Counted from the stretch's first letter, positions 10,937 to 22,437 are shown. The stretch is DNA of 64,000 bases from Eledone cirrhosa (GCA_964016885.1 OZ024740.1:203542877-203606876), one strand, 5' to 3'. Numbers and translations: made by a program. Notes: generated by a model from the sequence alone, not told the origin.

Positions 10937-10984
10937 CTACAGCACAACAAATATTGAGTTCTTTATATAAAGTATCAAGCTATG

Positions 10985-11060
10985 ATTATGATTGTTGTTG
11001 GTGGTAAATCCAACACCTTAACCACTAGGCCATGTGTTTGAGGATGTATTTGATGTAATT
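10985..11060 (-). repeat. SINE family B head fragment
   Basis: CCTTAACCACTAGGCCATGT resembles the minus-strand tRNA-like head seen at 25070 and 33050. Confidence 0.35.
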
Positions 11061-11171
11061 CTCTCTCTAAAACAAATATTGTTTCATTTAACCTGTTGAC
11101 TGCTGTGTATATTTTACACAGCTAGTTGCTGTGGTGGGATTTTTTTTTCTTCAGTAAAATGACTATTTTTT

Positions 11172-11339
11172 AAACAAGCATTTATTAACAACATATATCT
11201 GAATGATTGACAAACGTCACATCAATTAAACAAACATTTATTAACAACATATATCTGAATGATTGACAAACGTCACATCAATTAAACAAACATTTATTAA
11301 CAACATATATCTGAATGATTGACAAACGTCATATCAATA
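11172..11339. repeat. 56-bp tandem repeat, three units
   Basis: AAACAAACATTTATTAACAA and CATATATCTGAATGATTGAC recur at a 56-bp period (11172, 11228, 11284) with almost no divergence, suggesting recent amplification. Confidence 0.9.
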
Positions 11340-11683
11340 AACTAGTAACCTCATCTAGCTTTGAGTTCATAACTGTTGGAAAAGAGTTCAAATATGTTAG
11401 GATGAGTTATCTCGTCTACGGCACTGAACAGGTTAATGACTTATTTAAATTGAGATGTAGGAATTTTCCATAAAATATATTTATGAGTTCTGTGAGTTTT
11501 GGACATTTGTACAAGATTCCCACAACAAACTAAATTTGGTCATCACTGCTATTATAGACATTATAGAGTGTACAAACATCTAAACAAAATTTTACCCCAG
11601 TCTGCCTAGTTGACAAGTGAAGGACCACTATAATTTACAGTTGGGTGGCTGGACAGTAGTATAAAGATTATTAATAAGGAATA

Positions 11684-11935
11684 GAAAACATGGTCTGATG
11701 GTTACGATGCTTGGTGTATGATTATAATGTCATTGGTTCGATTCCTGATCAGGGTTGTGAGTTGTGTTCTCGAGTAAAACACTTTACTTCATATTGTTTC
11801 TGTACACTCAGCTGAAAGTGAGTACCAGCAGTAGCTGGGGAGTTAATCCTTCGATAGACTGGAGTCCTATCCAGGAAGAGTCTTGCACTCTCAGTTGCTT
11901 AATGTTAAGGAAACCAGGGATAAGCACTTCAACTT
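11684..11935 (+). repeat. SINE family B copy with tRNA-like head
   Basis: A head ATGGTCTGATGGTTACGATG and ATTGGTTCGATTCCTGATCA (B-box-like GGTTCGATTCC) are followed by AGTAAAACACTTTACTTCAT and CACTCAGCTGAAAGTGAGTA. Other copies in the window are mostly inverted. Confidence 0.6.
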
Positions 11936-11977
11936 AGAACAGACATAAAAAGAAAACATGAAAACACAGAATATTAC

Positions 11978-12190
11978 CATTCTAAAACGGCAGGGAATAT
12001 CTGCTCGGAAGACCCCTGATTCCAAAGCTTCCACATGTCCACCAACATACGTCTCAGAGTCAAGTAAATGTCCATCTTCGGTGAGTTTATTTAGAATTGA
12101 TTCTTGTTTATTAGGGAAGATGACATTAGCATGGTATGCCTGCACCATCAGTAGGGCTTCACACAATGTCCCGGAACCTTTGCGCAGGAC
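11978..12190 (-). CDS. POLE: POLE exon 15 (residues 481-551)
   Basis: 71 codons, phase 0. Encodes [59 protein letters not shown] and IPCRFRM, matching the entry to the polymerase domain. Acceptor TACTGCAG, donor GTAATA. Confidence 0.97.
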
Positions 12191-12199
12191 CTGCAGTAA

Positions 12200-12655
12200 A
12201 TTACAGAAATATACATGGATTGTTCATTGATAGAAGTAAAGAGACTGTATATGGACAGAACAGATGTAGATTGTTCACTGACAGAAATAGACAGGTTATT
12301 CACTAAGACAGATAATATTTCACTGGCTGAAGTAGATATAGATAGTTCACTGATATAAATATATATACTTGTTCACCAACATAATCTTACAGATAATTGT
12401 TCACTGACAGAAGTAGATATAGATTATTGTCTACTGGCATGAATAAACAGATGGTTGTTCACTGACATAAAGGCACACATAGTTGTTCACTTACATAAAG
12501 ACACACATGGTTGTTCACTCACATAAACACATATGGTTGTTCACTGACATAAATAAACATACATTGTTGTTCAAAGACAGATAATTGACTAACATAAACA
12601 GACACAGATGGCTGTTCATTGACAATAACAGACAAATACAGATGAACTGTTCACT
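12200..12655. repeat. Degenerate ~30-bp minisatellite
   Basis: TGGTTGTTCACTGACATAAA-like units recur about 14 times with growing regularity toward 12540. The array begins within about 20 bp of the exon 15 acceptor of POLE. Confidence 0.75.
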
Positions 12656-12934
12656 ATAGGTGTGGCACCCTGCCAACTTGGCTATTTGTGACTTCCATAT
12701 AAATAAATACAAGAAGAGAGTATGGCACTGGATGAAAATTTAATGGTTTGTAGATTAACTTATTAATGTCCTGTACTGCACAGTAGCAAGTCATCATTAT
12801 AGATGATTTAATTGAATTAATAGTAGATAAGAATATTTTGCTGTTGAAGATGTTTGTGACATACAAGGTTTGTTACTAATTGCATGTAATTTATCATTAC
12901 AGCATATATTTTAAGTGCATTTGTTTTTCTTTAG

Positions 12935-14330
12935 AAGTACCTAGCTAAAAGTAAACCCCTATACTTAGCTTTTGTCGACTTGGAGAAAGCCTTCGACAGA
13001 GTCCCCCGTTCCATTATTTGGTGGGCTCTTAGAAAACTAGGTGTTGATGAATGGCTTGTGAGAGCTATACAAGCCATGTATAAAGAAACAGTCAGCAAGG
13101 TTAGAATATAGTGAAGAGTTTAGCGTAAAAGTTGGTGTTCATCAGGGCTCCGTTCTTAGCCCCCTACTATTTATTATCGCCCTTCAGTCTATAACAGTGG
13201 AGTTCAAGACCGGCTGCCCGTGGGAACTCCTATACGCAGATGATCTAACGCTCATAGCTGAATCAATGGCCGAACTAGAGAAGAAATTCCAAACATGGAA
13301 GCATGGCCTAGAATCAAAAGGACTTAAAATTAACCTGTCTAAGACTAAAGTTCTAGTTTGTAGGAAGGAAAATAGGGCGCCGGTCCCATCCGGGAAATGG
13401 CCATGCTCAGTGTATAGGAAAGGAGTAGGTAGAAACTCCATTTTATGTCCCAAATGCAAAGTATGGGTGCATAAAAGATGTAGTGGGATCACAGATAAGC
13501 TAACTAAGAACACAGATTTTACATGTGGCCGGTGCTCTGGTGCAATAAGTAGCAACAAGTGCCCACAGAATACTAGCTCTTTCAATTGCGCAGAGGGTTC
13601 TATAGAAATAGTGGACAGCTTCCGTTACCTGGGTGACAAAATCAGCAGTGGGGGAGGGTGCTCTGAAAGTACAGTAGCTAGAGTCAGAACTGGATGGAAA
13701 AAGTTCAGAGAGCTTATACCACTATTAGCCGCTAAAGGGTTCTCCCTAAAAACGAAAGGCAGGCTGTATAAAAAAGTGCAGGGCAATAAAAATAGACGGT
13801 AGCCACGGAGTAAGCAGACCCAGAAAATCCTGGGACGACTTGATAAATTCCGACCTCACACACTTACACCTCTCCAAGACAATGTCACTGGACCGAGAGC
13901 TTTGGCGCTACACAGTAATAGAGAAGACCCGCCTTACCTAAGTACAAAGTGAAACCTACTACAGTCAGAAGGCACCTCTAACAAAATACACCCCCCGTCC
14001 CACTACCCCCACCCCTTTTAATGTAAAGTTATGTTGGTACCACAACATCCAGCCCGAAACAAATGAGGTCGTGTAGGTGTCACAACAAAAAAACACACAG
14101 TCCACGCTGTAATGTGGCCATGTAGGTAACACGGTAAAAACCTCCCAGTTCCACACTGTAAATGTGGTTGGTGTTAGGAAGGGCATCCAGCCGTAGAAAA
14201 CCCGCCAGACAGTCCTATGCGAGCAAGACAACCACTCTTGCCTCAAGTGGGAAAACACCCGCCCAAACCCATGCAAGCGTGGAATATGGACGTTAAACGA
14301 TGATGATGATGATGATGATGATGATTATGT
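12935..14330 (+). mobile_element. RTE LINE copy, 5'-truncated, with 3' tail
   Basis: Starts abruptly inside reverse transcriptase (YLAKSKPLYLAFVDLEKAFD), runs through the YADD box and the cysteine-rich end, a stop near 13942, and then a 3' region with GGTTGGTGTTAGGAAGGGCA, CATGCAAGCGTGGAATATGG and (GATG)n to 14330. It links the coding LINE to the GATG tails scattered across the window. Confidence 0.85.
12938..13942 (+). pseudogene. RTE LINE reverse transcriptase and C-terminal zinc region
   Basis: The start is open until a small deletion or frameshift near 13110 (after ETVSKVRI). The 13197-13802 frame carries LLYADDLTLIAESMAELEKK and then a Cys/His cluster, CPKCKVWVHKRCSGI and TDFTCGRCSGAI, followed by IVDSFRYLGDKISSGGGC. 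After a further shift the sequence near 13803-13942 reads RPRKSWDDLINSDLTHL and then a stop, the usual C-terminus. The zinc-ribbon-like cluster is also seen in the decayed copy at 2990-3835. It is inactive because the start is missing and the frame is broken twice. Confidence 0.83.
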
Positions 14331-14364
14331 AATAAATTAATAAGCATGCATACACATTATTTTT

Positions 14365-14465
14365 AGCATAATTGACTGCATTAACAAAAAATATTCACAC
14401 TGATCTGTCCACAAAAAAAAAAATGAATTAACAGACCAATTTTTAAAATATTTTCAACTAAATAT
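14365..14465 (-). repeat. Dispersed repeat C, fragment
   Basis: ATATTCACACTGATCTGTCC and TTTTTAAAATATTTTCAACT match, in reverse, the longer copies at 14790-14975 and 16985-17178. Confidence 0.5.
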
Positions 14466-14789
14466 TTACAGGAGGCACCTCTTATACAATATACACCCCC
14501 TACACCTCCCTCCCCACCATTACTCTGTAAAGTTATGTTGGTATCACAAAACATCCAGCCCACACTGTAAAGTGATCATGTAGGTGTCACAACAAAAAGC
14601 ACCCAGTCTACACTGTAAATGTGGTTGGCATTAGGAAGGGCATCCAGCTGTAGAAAACCAGCCAGAAACAGTCCTATATGAGCGAGTTACAGTCACCTGA
14701 CCCAACTTGCCTCTAATTGGACAAACCTGTCTAACCCATGCTAGCGTGGAAAATAGATGTTAAACGATGATAATGATGATAAGAGATGA

Positions 14790-14790
<1 letters not shown>
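14460..14790 (+). repeat. RTE-type GATG-tailed 3' repeat
   Basis: Carries GGAGGCACCTCTTATACAAT, GTGGTTGGCATTAGGAAGGG, CATGCTAGCGTGGAAAATAG and a GATGAT tail. It closely parallels 13970-14330 and so is a second LINE 3' end in tandem. Confidence 0.78.
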
Positions 14791-15120
<330 letters not shown>

Positions 15121-15326
15121 CTAGAAAATTTCATGGTTAGATTCACACAAGAAAAGTAAAAGTGAGTGATTAGATTGAAGTAAACAATATTTCAACAGAA
15201 GAAAATAAGACAATATAAGCAAAGATTTAACGTCACAAACAGTATATAAAGTGAGGGTTGCTAGACTGGGCTGTATGTCGATTTAATGTCACTACTTTTC
15301 ATGACTGTAAACTGTTATTTCTTTAA

Positions 15327-15517
15327 CCCTTTAGCATTTAAACTGGCCATATCTGACCAGAATCCTCTCACCTCTTTCTGTTCAAACCGGCAGTTACAAG
15401 CTGCTCATACTGATGTTAAGATATTGTTCTAAAAATAAATAATATCAAAATCTCATAGATTTGATATTATGAGAGACCATATAATAGTAAATATAAAGTA
15501 ATATAAATGCTAAAGGG
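15327..15517. mobile_element. piggyBac-type MITE (TTAA flanked)
   Basis: Left end TTAA then CCCTTTAGCATTTAAACTGG. The right end is AATGCTAAAGGG, with TTAA two bases beyond. The first 12 bases equal the ends of the piggyBac element at 18000-19439. It is non-coding. Confidence 0.8.
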
Positions 15518-15534
15518 TTTTAAACACTTTAGTA

Positions 15535-15640
15535 ACTAATTTTTTAATGAAAAACATTGCCTATGATTTTCACATCATTTGGAAAATAATAAAAAAAATG
15601 TGAAGGATTTAGTAATATAACTAATTTTCTCATAGTAAAT
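15535..15640. repeat. MITE D fragment
   Basis: TTAGTAATATAACTAATTTT and surrounding sequence match the TTAA-flanked copy at 26945-27174. Confidence 0.5.
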
Positions 15641-15744
15641 TGGTATTGGATTCGATCATAATGATGTGGACTTGAGCAAATTGCTATATTTCACAAAACT
15701 TCTTCCATTTAGTTCTATACCCTACCATTTCTATCATAATTGTT

Positions 15745-16035
15745 TCTAACACAGAAATTTTGGTAGCAGAGATAGTCAATTAAATCACCAGCAGTACTTG
15801 ATTGGTACTTTATTTTATCGACCTCTAATAGATGAAAGATATAGTTGACTTTGGTGGGATTTGAACTCAGAATGTAAAAACCTGGAATAAACACTGCTAT
15901 GTATTTTGTTTAACTCAATAATGATTCTGCTAATTCATTTCTAACATAGGCACAATGCCAGAAATTTGGGAGGAGTAGAGTAGTTAATTATATCAACCCC
16001 CCAATATTTAACTGGTACTTTATTTCAGTGACCTC
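15745..16035 (-). repeat. Two partial SINE family A copies
   Basis: Both read on the minus strand. TTGGTACTTTATTTTATCGA with GGTGGGATTTGAACTCAGAA occurs at about 15805-15880, and GGCACAATGCCAGAAATTTG with AACTGGTACTTTATTTCAGT at about 15950-16032. Confidence 0.6.
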
Positions 16036-16087
16036 CCTCAAAATAACACAAAATAAAATAAAGAACAATAGTCCTCTTCCTGCTCAC

Positions 16088-16159
16088 CTGTGGCTCTTCA
16101 CTAGCCATTCGACACATTTCTTCTGGGTCTAACTCAACAGGGTCATAGCGAAGCTTGGC
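16088..16159 (-). CDS. POLE: POLE exon 13 (residues 419-442)
   Basis: 24 codons, phase 0: [20 protein letters not shown] and EEPQ, nearly identical to vertebrate POLE. Acceptor TCACTCCAG, donor GTGAGC. Confidence 0.96.
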
Positions 16160-16566
16160 CTGGAGTGAGAACAACATTAAAACACCATCAAACAATCATT
16201 AAAAAAAAAAAGACACTTTTAATAGTATTTCATGATGAAAATTTGAAATGTAATGTAAGATAGACATTTTTCAGTAAAATATGTCATTTTAGTCTGGCTG
16301 TAAAAAATAAACAAAATTTTCATCCCTTCATGGGCATAAAAAATAGGATTGATCCAACAATTTCTCATTGTCTTAGTCCTTCATGAGAGATCTAAGAAGA
16401 CTAGAAACTAGTTGAATCTGGTTTTGTTGACCTCTGCATGTTCTACAACCATTGCTAGATATGTTGCCATAGTCACTTTTGAAACAAACTTTACCATTTA
16501 GAACAGTATCAGCATTAATACTTGTGAGATGCAGGTTGTAGTTGAGAGTGTGTACTTCCTGCTCAC

Positions 16567-16755
16567 TATGACAGATTCCCACCACCATATTGTGTTGTCT
16601 CCTTATCATATATCCCTACAGATTCCCACCACCATATTGTGTTGTCTCATTATATATCCCTACAGATTCCTACCACCATATTGTGTTGTCTCATTAAATA
16701 TCCCTACAGATTCCCACCACCATATTGTGTTGTCTCCTTATCATATATCCCACTC
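16567..16755. repeat. ~53-bp tandem repeat, four units
   Basis: ACAGATTCCCACCACCATAT with TGTGTTGTCTC and ATATATCCCT recurs four times with small length changes. Confidence 0.88.
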
Positions 16756-16984
16756 CAACTCTTTTACCTTATTTAGAAATTTTTTAGTTTGAGCTGATAT
16801 GTGATATTTTAGGCACTTAATTTTGATGGTCGTACATCTGTGAGACCTTTCTTCTAATCATATTACTTCCTTTACTGACAACATAATAATAATAGGTTGC
16901 AATCGACAAATTATTTCCTATTGCCAATACTTCCTTCTTCAAATCAAAATCAACCATTAACTCTTAACAACCAGTAATGACTTA

Positions 16985-17178
16985 GCAGAAAATATTTAAA
17001 AAATAAGTTTGTTAATTCAAATGTTTATAGAACCTTTACTAGTGAACAGATCATTGTGAAAATTTGCAGTATCAGAATAAAGACTATAATTGTTAATTAG
17101 ATGCAGCCATAGTGCTGTTGGATTCTTTTCAAGAATGTTTTGCTAATACGGTTTCATATGGTACAGGGTGTTAAGACA
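16985..17178 (+). repeat. Dispersed repeat C
   Basis: AAGTTTGTTAATTCAAATGT, CTTTACTAGTGAACAGATCA and CGGTTTCATATGGTACAGGG match the copy at 14790-14975. Confidence 0.65.
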
Positions 17179-17559
17179 TTTAACACAGAACTTTTGGAGC
17201 TGACATAAAAATCAGTTCCATGGTCAGAAAAAGGAGTTACCTCCTTGGCAGTTGACTAGTCAACTTTGGAAAATAATAATTTTAGATAGTCAGTCATAAA
17301 AAATAAACAAATTTTAGAAAAAAATTACCAGAAGGAGTAGCATGAATTTCCTTAGTAATGTCAATAATATAGGTCCAGTTAGACTAACCACCACCAACAA
17401 CAACAATCAATGGTAACAAAACAACAGGCAAGACTATGGGATAGCTTGGCCTACAGCTAAATACCTGCCAAATCATATTTAACTGCATTTGGAAAGAAAA
17501 GGGCACATCAGATAATGTAGTCATCCGTACCCCTAAATAGATGGGATGGTCAAAATACC

Positions 17560-17800
17560 TTTCATCATTAGATCAGGGTTGAGCTGGGGTTAAATAACAA
17601 GAAGTGCAGCTTCCTTCCCATTGGAAGGTAGAAGACTAAGGAAGCAAGGACGACCTGGGAAGAAGTGGTGAGAGCAGATCTCAAAACACTGAACCTCAGA
17701 GATGTGGCATAACACAGTAAGTGGAAGGAAGCTGTGCTTGAAAAGACTTGTCCAACCCATACATGCATAGAAAAACAAATGTAAAAGGATGATGGTAATG
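17560..17800 (+). pseudogene. LINE C-terminus fragment and tail
   Basis: The plus strand reads LRKQGRPGKKW and then LNLRDVA with stops, the LINE C-terminal RGRPRKTW... signature. A tail follows with TGTCCAACCCATACATGCAT and GGATGATGG. It sits directly before POLE exon 12. Confidence 0.5.
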
Positions 17801-17827
17801 AACAGCACAAATCAAAGTAATGCTTAC

Positions 17828-17888
17828 TTTTGCTACTGCTTTCAAGTTTTGACTGCCAACAGGTAAGTAACTGTCTCGTTTAACCCAC
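17828..17888 (-). CDS. POLE: POLE exon 12 (residues 398-418)
   Basis: A 61-nt exon encoding [20 protein letters not shown], almost identical to the vertebrate segment. It is bounded by TTTTGTCAG and GTAAGC. Its first base completes the arginine codon of exon 11. Confidence 0.96.
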
Positions 17889-17999
17889 CTGACAAAACAG
17901 AAACATTTCATGTCAATTTACAACCATTATATAGAAACAATAAAAGATAGATTACATTCCAAGCAAAGAAATAGATGCAGGCATGGCTGTGAGGTTTAA

Positions 18000-19439
18000 C
18001 CCTTTAGCATTCACATTGAATTGTCAAATGTCATGTTCATCTATTCGCATTATTTTCACTTAATTATACTCAAGAGGGTTATCAATTTTATTTGTTTGTA
18101 ATTACTTTAATTTTCTATGTGCAGACTTGAAATTTTGTCAGTAGATGTTTAAATAACTATAATTTACAATTATATATTTTTACCCGATTTTTTTTGTTAA
18201 ATTTGACTTTTATGGGCAGGTGAAATTAATTAACAGGTGTAAAAGTAATAACTTTATGGATAAACACAAAAATTTAAACTTTATCTGCCTTATCTATTAG
18301 ATTTGTTGCAAAAAAATCCAATAATGATCTAGATGCTGATTTCCATCAATTCTAGCAGTTTTCTGAACAGGCGAATTAATTAAAAATGCAGGTGTAATCA
18401 GTACAAGGTTTTAGTCTTTCTCTACATTCCAGGCAAATATTTACATTGAAAAAAATGTATAAAACCTTTTCACCAGTCAAAATAATATTGGCAATACACT
18501 CTGTAAATGTACGGTGTAAAATTACGTAACAGAAAGTTCCCAATATATAAGTTTATACACACTTTTAAATTTTTCTGACATTTCAATTAATGGTCGTGTA
18601 CAGTGGGTCGTAATTTGATTCATTTCTACCAGGGGCATTTGAAGTATCAACCAGGTGCAAATACTGGTTTAATTTGATGAATCTCGTTTTTGCCATAATA
18701 CTAGATATATAAGGGTCACCAAACCTTATATCATTACTCCAATAATTCCACAGTCATGGAAATTGTTTAATACCAAACATAATATTTATGGTAAAAAACG
18801 CTTTCATTTCGGCAGAATCTGTCGGACGCCATAACAGATTGGGTTTTCCGATATTAGAAATTTGTCGTTGTACATAGCGATTTGCCACAACTTCGAAGAA
18901 AGTTTGTGGTAAAAATAAAAAATAATAATCCAGTGCTTTAGCATCGGGTGGTAATGTGTGTTGTGGTCCAATATTTTCAGTAAAATCCGAAACATGTATC
19001 GGTGTTGTTTCTTTCAACCACGTTGGTGTTTTTTCAATGGTGTCAGTCAAATCTTTTTCACTTTCAAAGTGACTATCAGATATATCAGAAATAAATATAT
19101 CTGATTCGTTTGAAGATAAATCACTGATATTATCTTCTGTTTCTTTTTGATCTCGAATGTCGTCGGACGTAAAACCTTCAAATTCGTTGTCGCTACTTTC
19201 GGAAGCCATGTTAACACTTTCAACGTTAAAAACACCTGTTTTCGCAAGTTCTTTAACTATACTAAGAGTTAATTTTCGTGCGTAAGGGCTTTATCTCGCA
19301 GTAATCTCGAATTGATGAGATTTCGATGTTGTCAATGTTTATTTTTAGAAGGAGATCTCCGTGTGTTATTAAATGTCGGTTTTTGTCGGTTTGAATAAAT
19401 GAAAGGGGACATAATTTTGTCGGTTTGAATGCTAAAGGG
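18000..19439 (-). mobile_element. piggyBac DNA transposon with both TTAA boundaries
   Basis: CCCTTTAGCATTCA at 18000-18013 is exactly inverted at 19426-19439, and each end is flanked by TTAA (17996-17999 and 19440-19443). The 1,440-bp insert carries a piggyBac transposase N-terminus on the minus strand. The internal region between 18010 and 18750 is AT-rich and non-coding, so most of the transposase has been lost by deletion. Confidence 0.92.
18754..19209 (-). pseudogene. piggyBac transposase N-terminal fragment
   Basis: 151 codons from an ATG at 19209. An acidic serine-rich N-terminus (SSDNEFEGFTSDDIRDQ) is followed by the family block LDYYFLFLPQTFFEVVANRY and MKAFFTINIMFGIKQFP, as in PGBD4-like proteins. 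The frame then stops. The DDD catalytic core and cysteine-rich tail (expected total near 550-600 residues) are absent, so it is inactive. The intact terminal repeats and target sites leave room for mobilisation by a related enzyme (inference). Confidence 0.88.
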
Positions 19440-19489
19440 TTAAGAAGTTCACTTTGTAACCACATGTTTCAGGTTCAATCCCACTGAGT

Positions 19490-19850
19490 GACACCTAAGA
19501 CAGTTTGCTATGGGCTGGATGATGACACAGTTAGACTAGACAGGTCAGAGGGACCACATCTTGCTTATACATACCATATTTTGGCATGGTTGCTACAGCT
19601 GGATACCCTTCCTAACACCAACCACTTTACAGAGTGAATTGGGCATGTTTTATCATGGCAACAGCATTAGATAGGTTGTCAGGTCCTTGACAAAACAAAA
19701 GGGACCTCTCTATCCTAAGTTGTCTCAGTTTATTTGTCCACCACTTTACAGGACGTAGGGGATGGGTCATCGTAGTTCCAATACTAGGAAGGTTGTCCAC
19801 TGCAGGCTAAAAGGGACCTTTCTACTCCATGTGTTTTCCAATGTCTCATT
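19490..19850 (-). repeat. RTE-type GATG-tail family repeat, inverted
   Basis: ACCCTTCCTAACACCAACCA with TTTATCATGGCAACAGCATT reads as the tail family on the minus strand. Similar fragments continue to about 19850. Confidence 0.55.
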
Positions 19851-19864
19851 ACATTTACTTTAGT

Positions 19865-20565
19865 GTCACTATGAGAGAGGTCTGACCTGTTGGCCGCACC
19901 AAGCCTTACTCACAGTGGAGTGCTGGGTGGTACCGTTATGAGGGAGGTCAGGTTAGTTGGCCACGCCAAGCCTTACTCATAGTGGAGCTGTGTTACTGGG
20001 TGGTCCTATTATGAGCCAAGTCTTGCCAGATGACGTGCTGTACCGGAACTGCTACTGTATTTTGGGATCTGGGTGGTCCCATTATGAGGGAAGTCTGACC
20101 AGTTGGCCACGCCATGCATTGCGCATTATGGGACTGTGTTTGGGTATATACAGACGATCTGCTTTGCCTATGTACAAAGCAAAACCTACTATACACCCCA
20201 TCCCACTACCCCTACTCCACCCTCCCACTCCCACCAAACACCACCCTTTCTCTGTAAAGTTATGTTGGTACCACAACATCCAGTTCAAAATAAATGAGGT
20301 CGTGAAGGTGTCAAGACAAAAAAAAAAAAAACACACGGTCCACGCTGTAATGTGGCCGAGTAGGTAACACAGTAAAAACTTCCCAGTCCACACTGTAAAT
20401 GTGGTTGGTGTTAGGAAGGGCATCCAGCCGTAGAAAACATGCCGGACAGTCCTATACGAGTGAGACACGTTCACCTGACCAATCTTGTCTCAACTGGGAC
20501 AATTCCCGTCTAAACCCATGCTAGCATGGAAGATAGACGTTAAACGATGATGATGATAATGTGAT
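19865..20565 (+). repeat. RTE LINE 3' region with internal ~70-bp units and GATG tail
   Basis: Three to four imperfect units contain GTTGGCCACGCCAAGCCTTA with TGGGTGGTCCCATTATGAGG. They are followed by the LINE 3' sequence CAAAGCAAAACCTACTATAC, GTGGTTGGTGTTAGGAAGGG, CATGCTAGCATGGAAGATAG and GATGATGAT. Everything before the tail differs from the copy at 13940-14330. Confidence 0.72.
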
Positions 20566-20639
20566 GATACACACACACACTAAACTCAGAGAACAGATCG
20601 TTGATTTAAAAGTGACAACATAAATGTCTATGTACTTAC

Positions 20640-20759
20640 CTATAGCAGTCCATATGTATAGCAGCTCTAGATTTATATTCTCCTTGATTGTCACGTTGGA
20701 ATCCAATTTCTCGTGACATGTCAATACCATAAACAGCAGCACGTGTTTCTACAAATGGC
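20640..20759 (-). CDS. POLE: POLE exon 11 (residues 358-398)
   Basis: Encodes [20 protein letters not shown], then [19 protein letters not shown]. It completes the Exo II tryptophan and matches the vertebrate block PFVEARAAVHGLSM. Acceptor TTTTGCAG, donor GTAAGT. Confidence 0.97.
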
Positions 20760-20819
20760 CTGCAAAAGAACAAATTAACATAAATACACACTGAATACAT
20801 AAAATTTCTACATTCATAA

Positions 20820-21300
20820 AATCTACATGTGTGTGTGTGTATGTGTGCGCGTGCATGCGTCTATGTATATAAACAAACTCCATAGTCTTCACTGGGAGAA
20901 CGAGTATATATATAAAATTGCATCTTCTTATATATACACAAATGCATTAAATATATTATTTACATTTGAATCGTTATTAGGGGCAAGTAATGTGTGTCTG
21001 GGATTGCTGTATATGTGTATGTCTGTGTGTGTGTCCGAGCCTATGTGTCTGAGATTGCTGTATGTGTATGTGTCCAAGCCTGTGTCTGGGATTGCTGTAT
21101 ATGTGTATGTCTGTGTGTCCCCAAGCTTATGTGTCTGAGATTGCTGTATATGTGTATGTCTGTGTGTCCCCAAGTTTATGTGTCTGAGATTGCTGTATAT
21201 GTGTATGTCTGTGTGTCCCCAAGTTTATGTGTCTGAGATTGCTGTATATGTGTATGTCTGTGTCCCCAAGACTATGTGTACATGTGTCTGAGATTACTAA
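20820..21300. repeat. 49-bp minisatellite, TG-rich
   Basis: GTGTCTGAGATTGCTGTATA recurs at 21131, 21180 and 21229 (49-bp period), with looser units back to about 20990 and a TG/TA tract at 20827-20880. It lies in the intron between POLE exons 10 and 11. The long frames over it are repeat artefacts. Confidence 0.85.
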
Positions 21301-21421
21301 AATAAGTACTAGACTTGAAAAAATAAGTACTGAGGTCGATATGATCGACTTAATCAAGGCAATGCCCCTGCATAGAGGCAGTCTAATGATTGAAACCAAC
21401 AAAATAAAACAACTTATATAC

Positions 21422-21507
21422 CAATCAAAAAAATCTCCATTGTAGGTGACAAAAATATGAGGTTTTGATTCCAAAACATGATCAAAGAATCTCTGGATAA
21501 GGCTCAG
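21422..21507 (-). CDS. POLE: POLE exon 10 (Exo II, residues 330-358)
   Basis: Encodes [19 protein letters not shown] and [10 protein letters not shown], exonuclease motif II with its catalytic aspartate near residue 354. The exon ends with TG of the tryptophan codon, which exon 11 completes. Acceptor TTAATTCAG, donor GTATAT. Confidence 0.97.
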
Positions 21508-21619
21508 CTGAATTAAGAAAAGAAAAAACAATTAATAAAAATACAAAATATATGAAAACACAAAACTTTTGAACAAATCTATCTGAAACCTCACCTTGTT
21601 CTATGATATAAAGCTATTT

Positions 21620-22310
21620 ATATTAAAGTGTTTACATTTATCTCAAAATCTTCCATCTTAATTTTATGTAAGAACCTTTGTTTAAATGTAATCCAAACAA
21701 GACATACACCGACGAAATTAGTTGTATTACTAAAACCCTCCAAATTCCTGATTATTTTCGAAATAAAAAAATTATTAGGCATGGTCTTTCATTAGAAATA
21801 TGGTAATGAAAGGATTTAAGGTGTTTATCATCTTTTAAAAACCTTCCATCCTAATTTTATATAAGACCCTTTGTTTAAGTTATGTTACAAAATGGTTATT
21901 TTACTAAATCTTTTGAGATATTTTATTTTCAAAATTATTTGAAAACAGTAGGCAGGGACATTTATTAGGAATATGGTAATGAAAAGGTTTGTAATTAAAT
22001 TTATCTAAAAACCTTCCATTATAATTTTATATAAGAACCTTTATCTTCCAAAAGCCAAGTAATATAAATGAGGAAGTTAGTTATTTTACAAAGTCGCTCA
22101 GACTGTTTTTGTCTTTTCTAAATTATTTGAAAATCAATTATTTATAGAAATATAAAAATACACTGAAACGAAAACCAAACTAAATAGCAAGTGTGTTTTA
22201 CTATATTTTTCTGGCAATATTAGGACAACATGGCCCTCCCCAAATATAACATAGGCAACATGTATTTCATTAAAAATATGCGAACAAAAGGGTAAAAATA
22301 GTGTATTTAA
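21620..22310. repeat. Cluster of three MITE D-like fragments
   Basis: CTTCCATCCTAATTTTATAT (and variants) with AAGAACCTTTGTTTAAATGT occurs near 21650, 21845 and 22010. GAAATATGGTAATGAAAGGA occurs near 21798, with a variant near 21970. The blocks match the inside of the TTAA-flanked copies at 23560-23803 and 26945-27174. Confidence 0.6.
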
Positions 22311-22326
22311 AAATATAAAAATTTAC

Positions 22327-22437
22327 TTCATCTGGTTCATTAAATATGACAAATGGCCCCTCAAATTCAGGCCTAGGGGTGTATTCAAAGTCCTCAATAT
22401 CTATCGAAACAATTTCTCGGTTTGTGATAAGATATCC
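22327..22437 (-). CDS. POLE: POLE exon 9 (residues 293-329)
   Basis: 37 codons, phase 0. Encodes [20 protein letters not shown] and [12 protein letters not shown], the segment between Exo I and Exo II. Acceptor ATTTCTAG, donor GTAAAT. Confidence 0.97.

Noticed and set aside
11172..11339. CRISPR-like array
   Set aside because: Units are contiguous 56-bp tandem copies without unique spacers, in an animal intron.
18754..19209. Domesticated piggyBac-derived host gene
   Set aside because: The fragment lies between intact TTAA-flanked terminal repeats and lacks the catalytic core, so it is a decayed transposon copy rather than a domesticated gene.
20827..21531. Plus-strand frames of 80-103 codons
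   Set aside because: Translation of a TG-rich minisatellite. Only the minus-strand POLE exon 10 within 21422-21507 is real.
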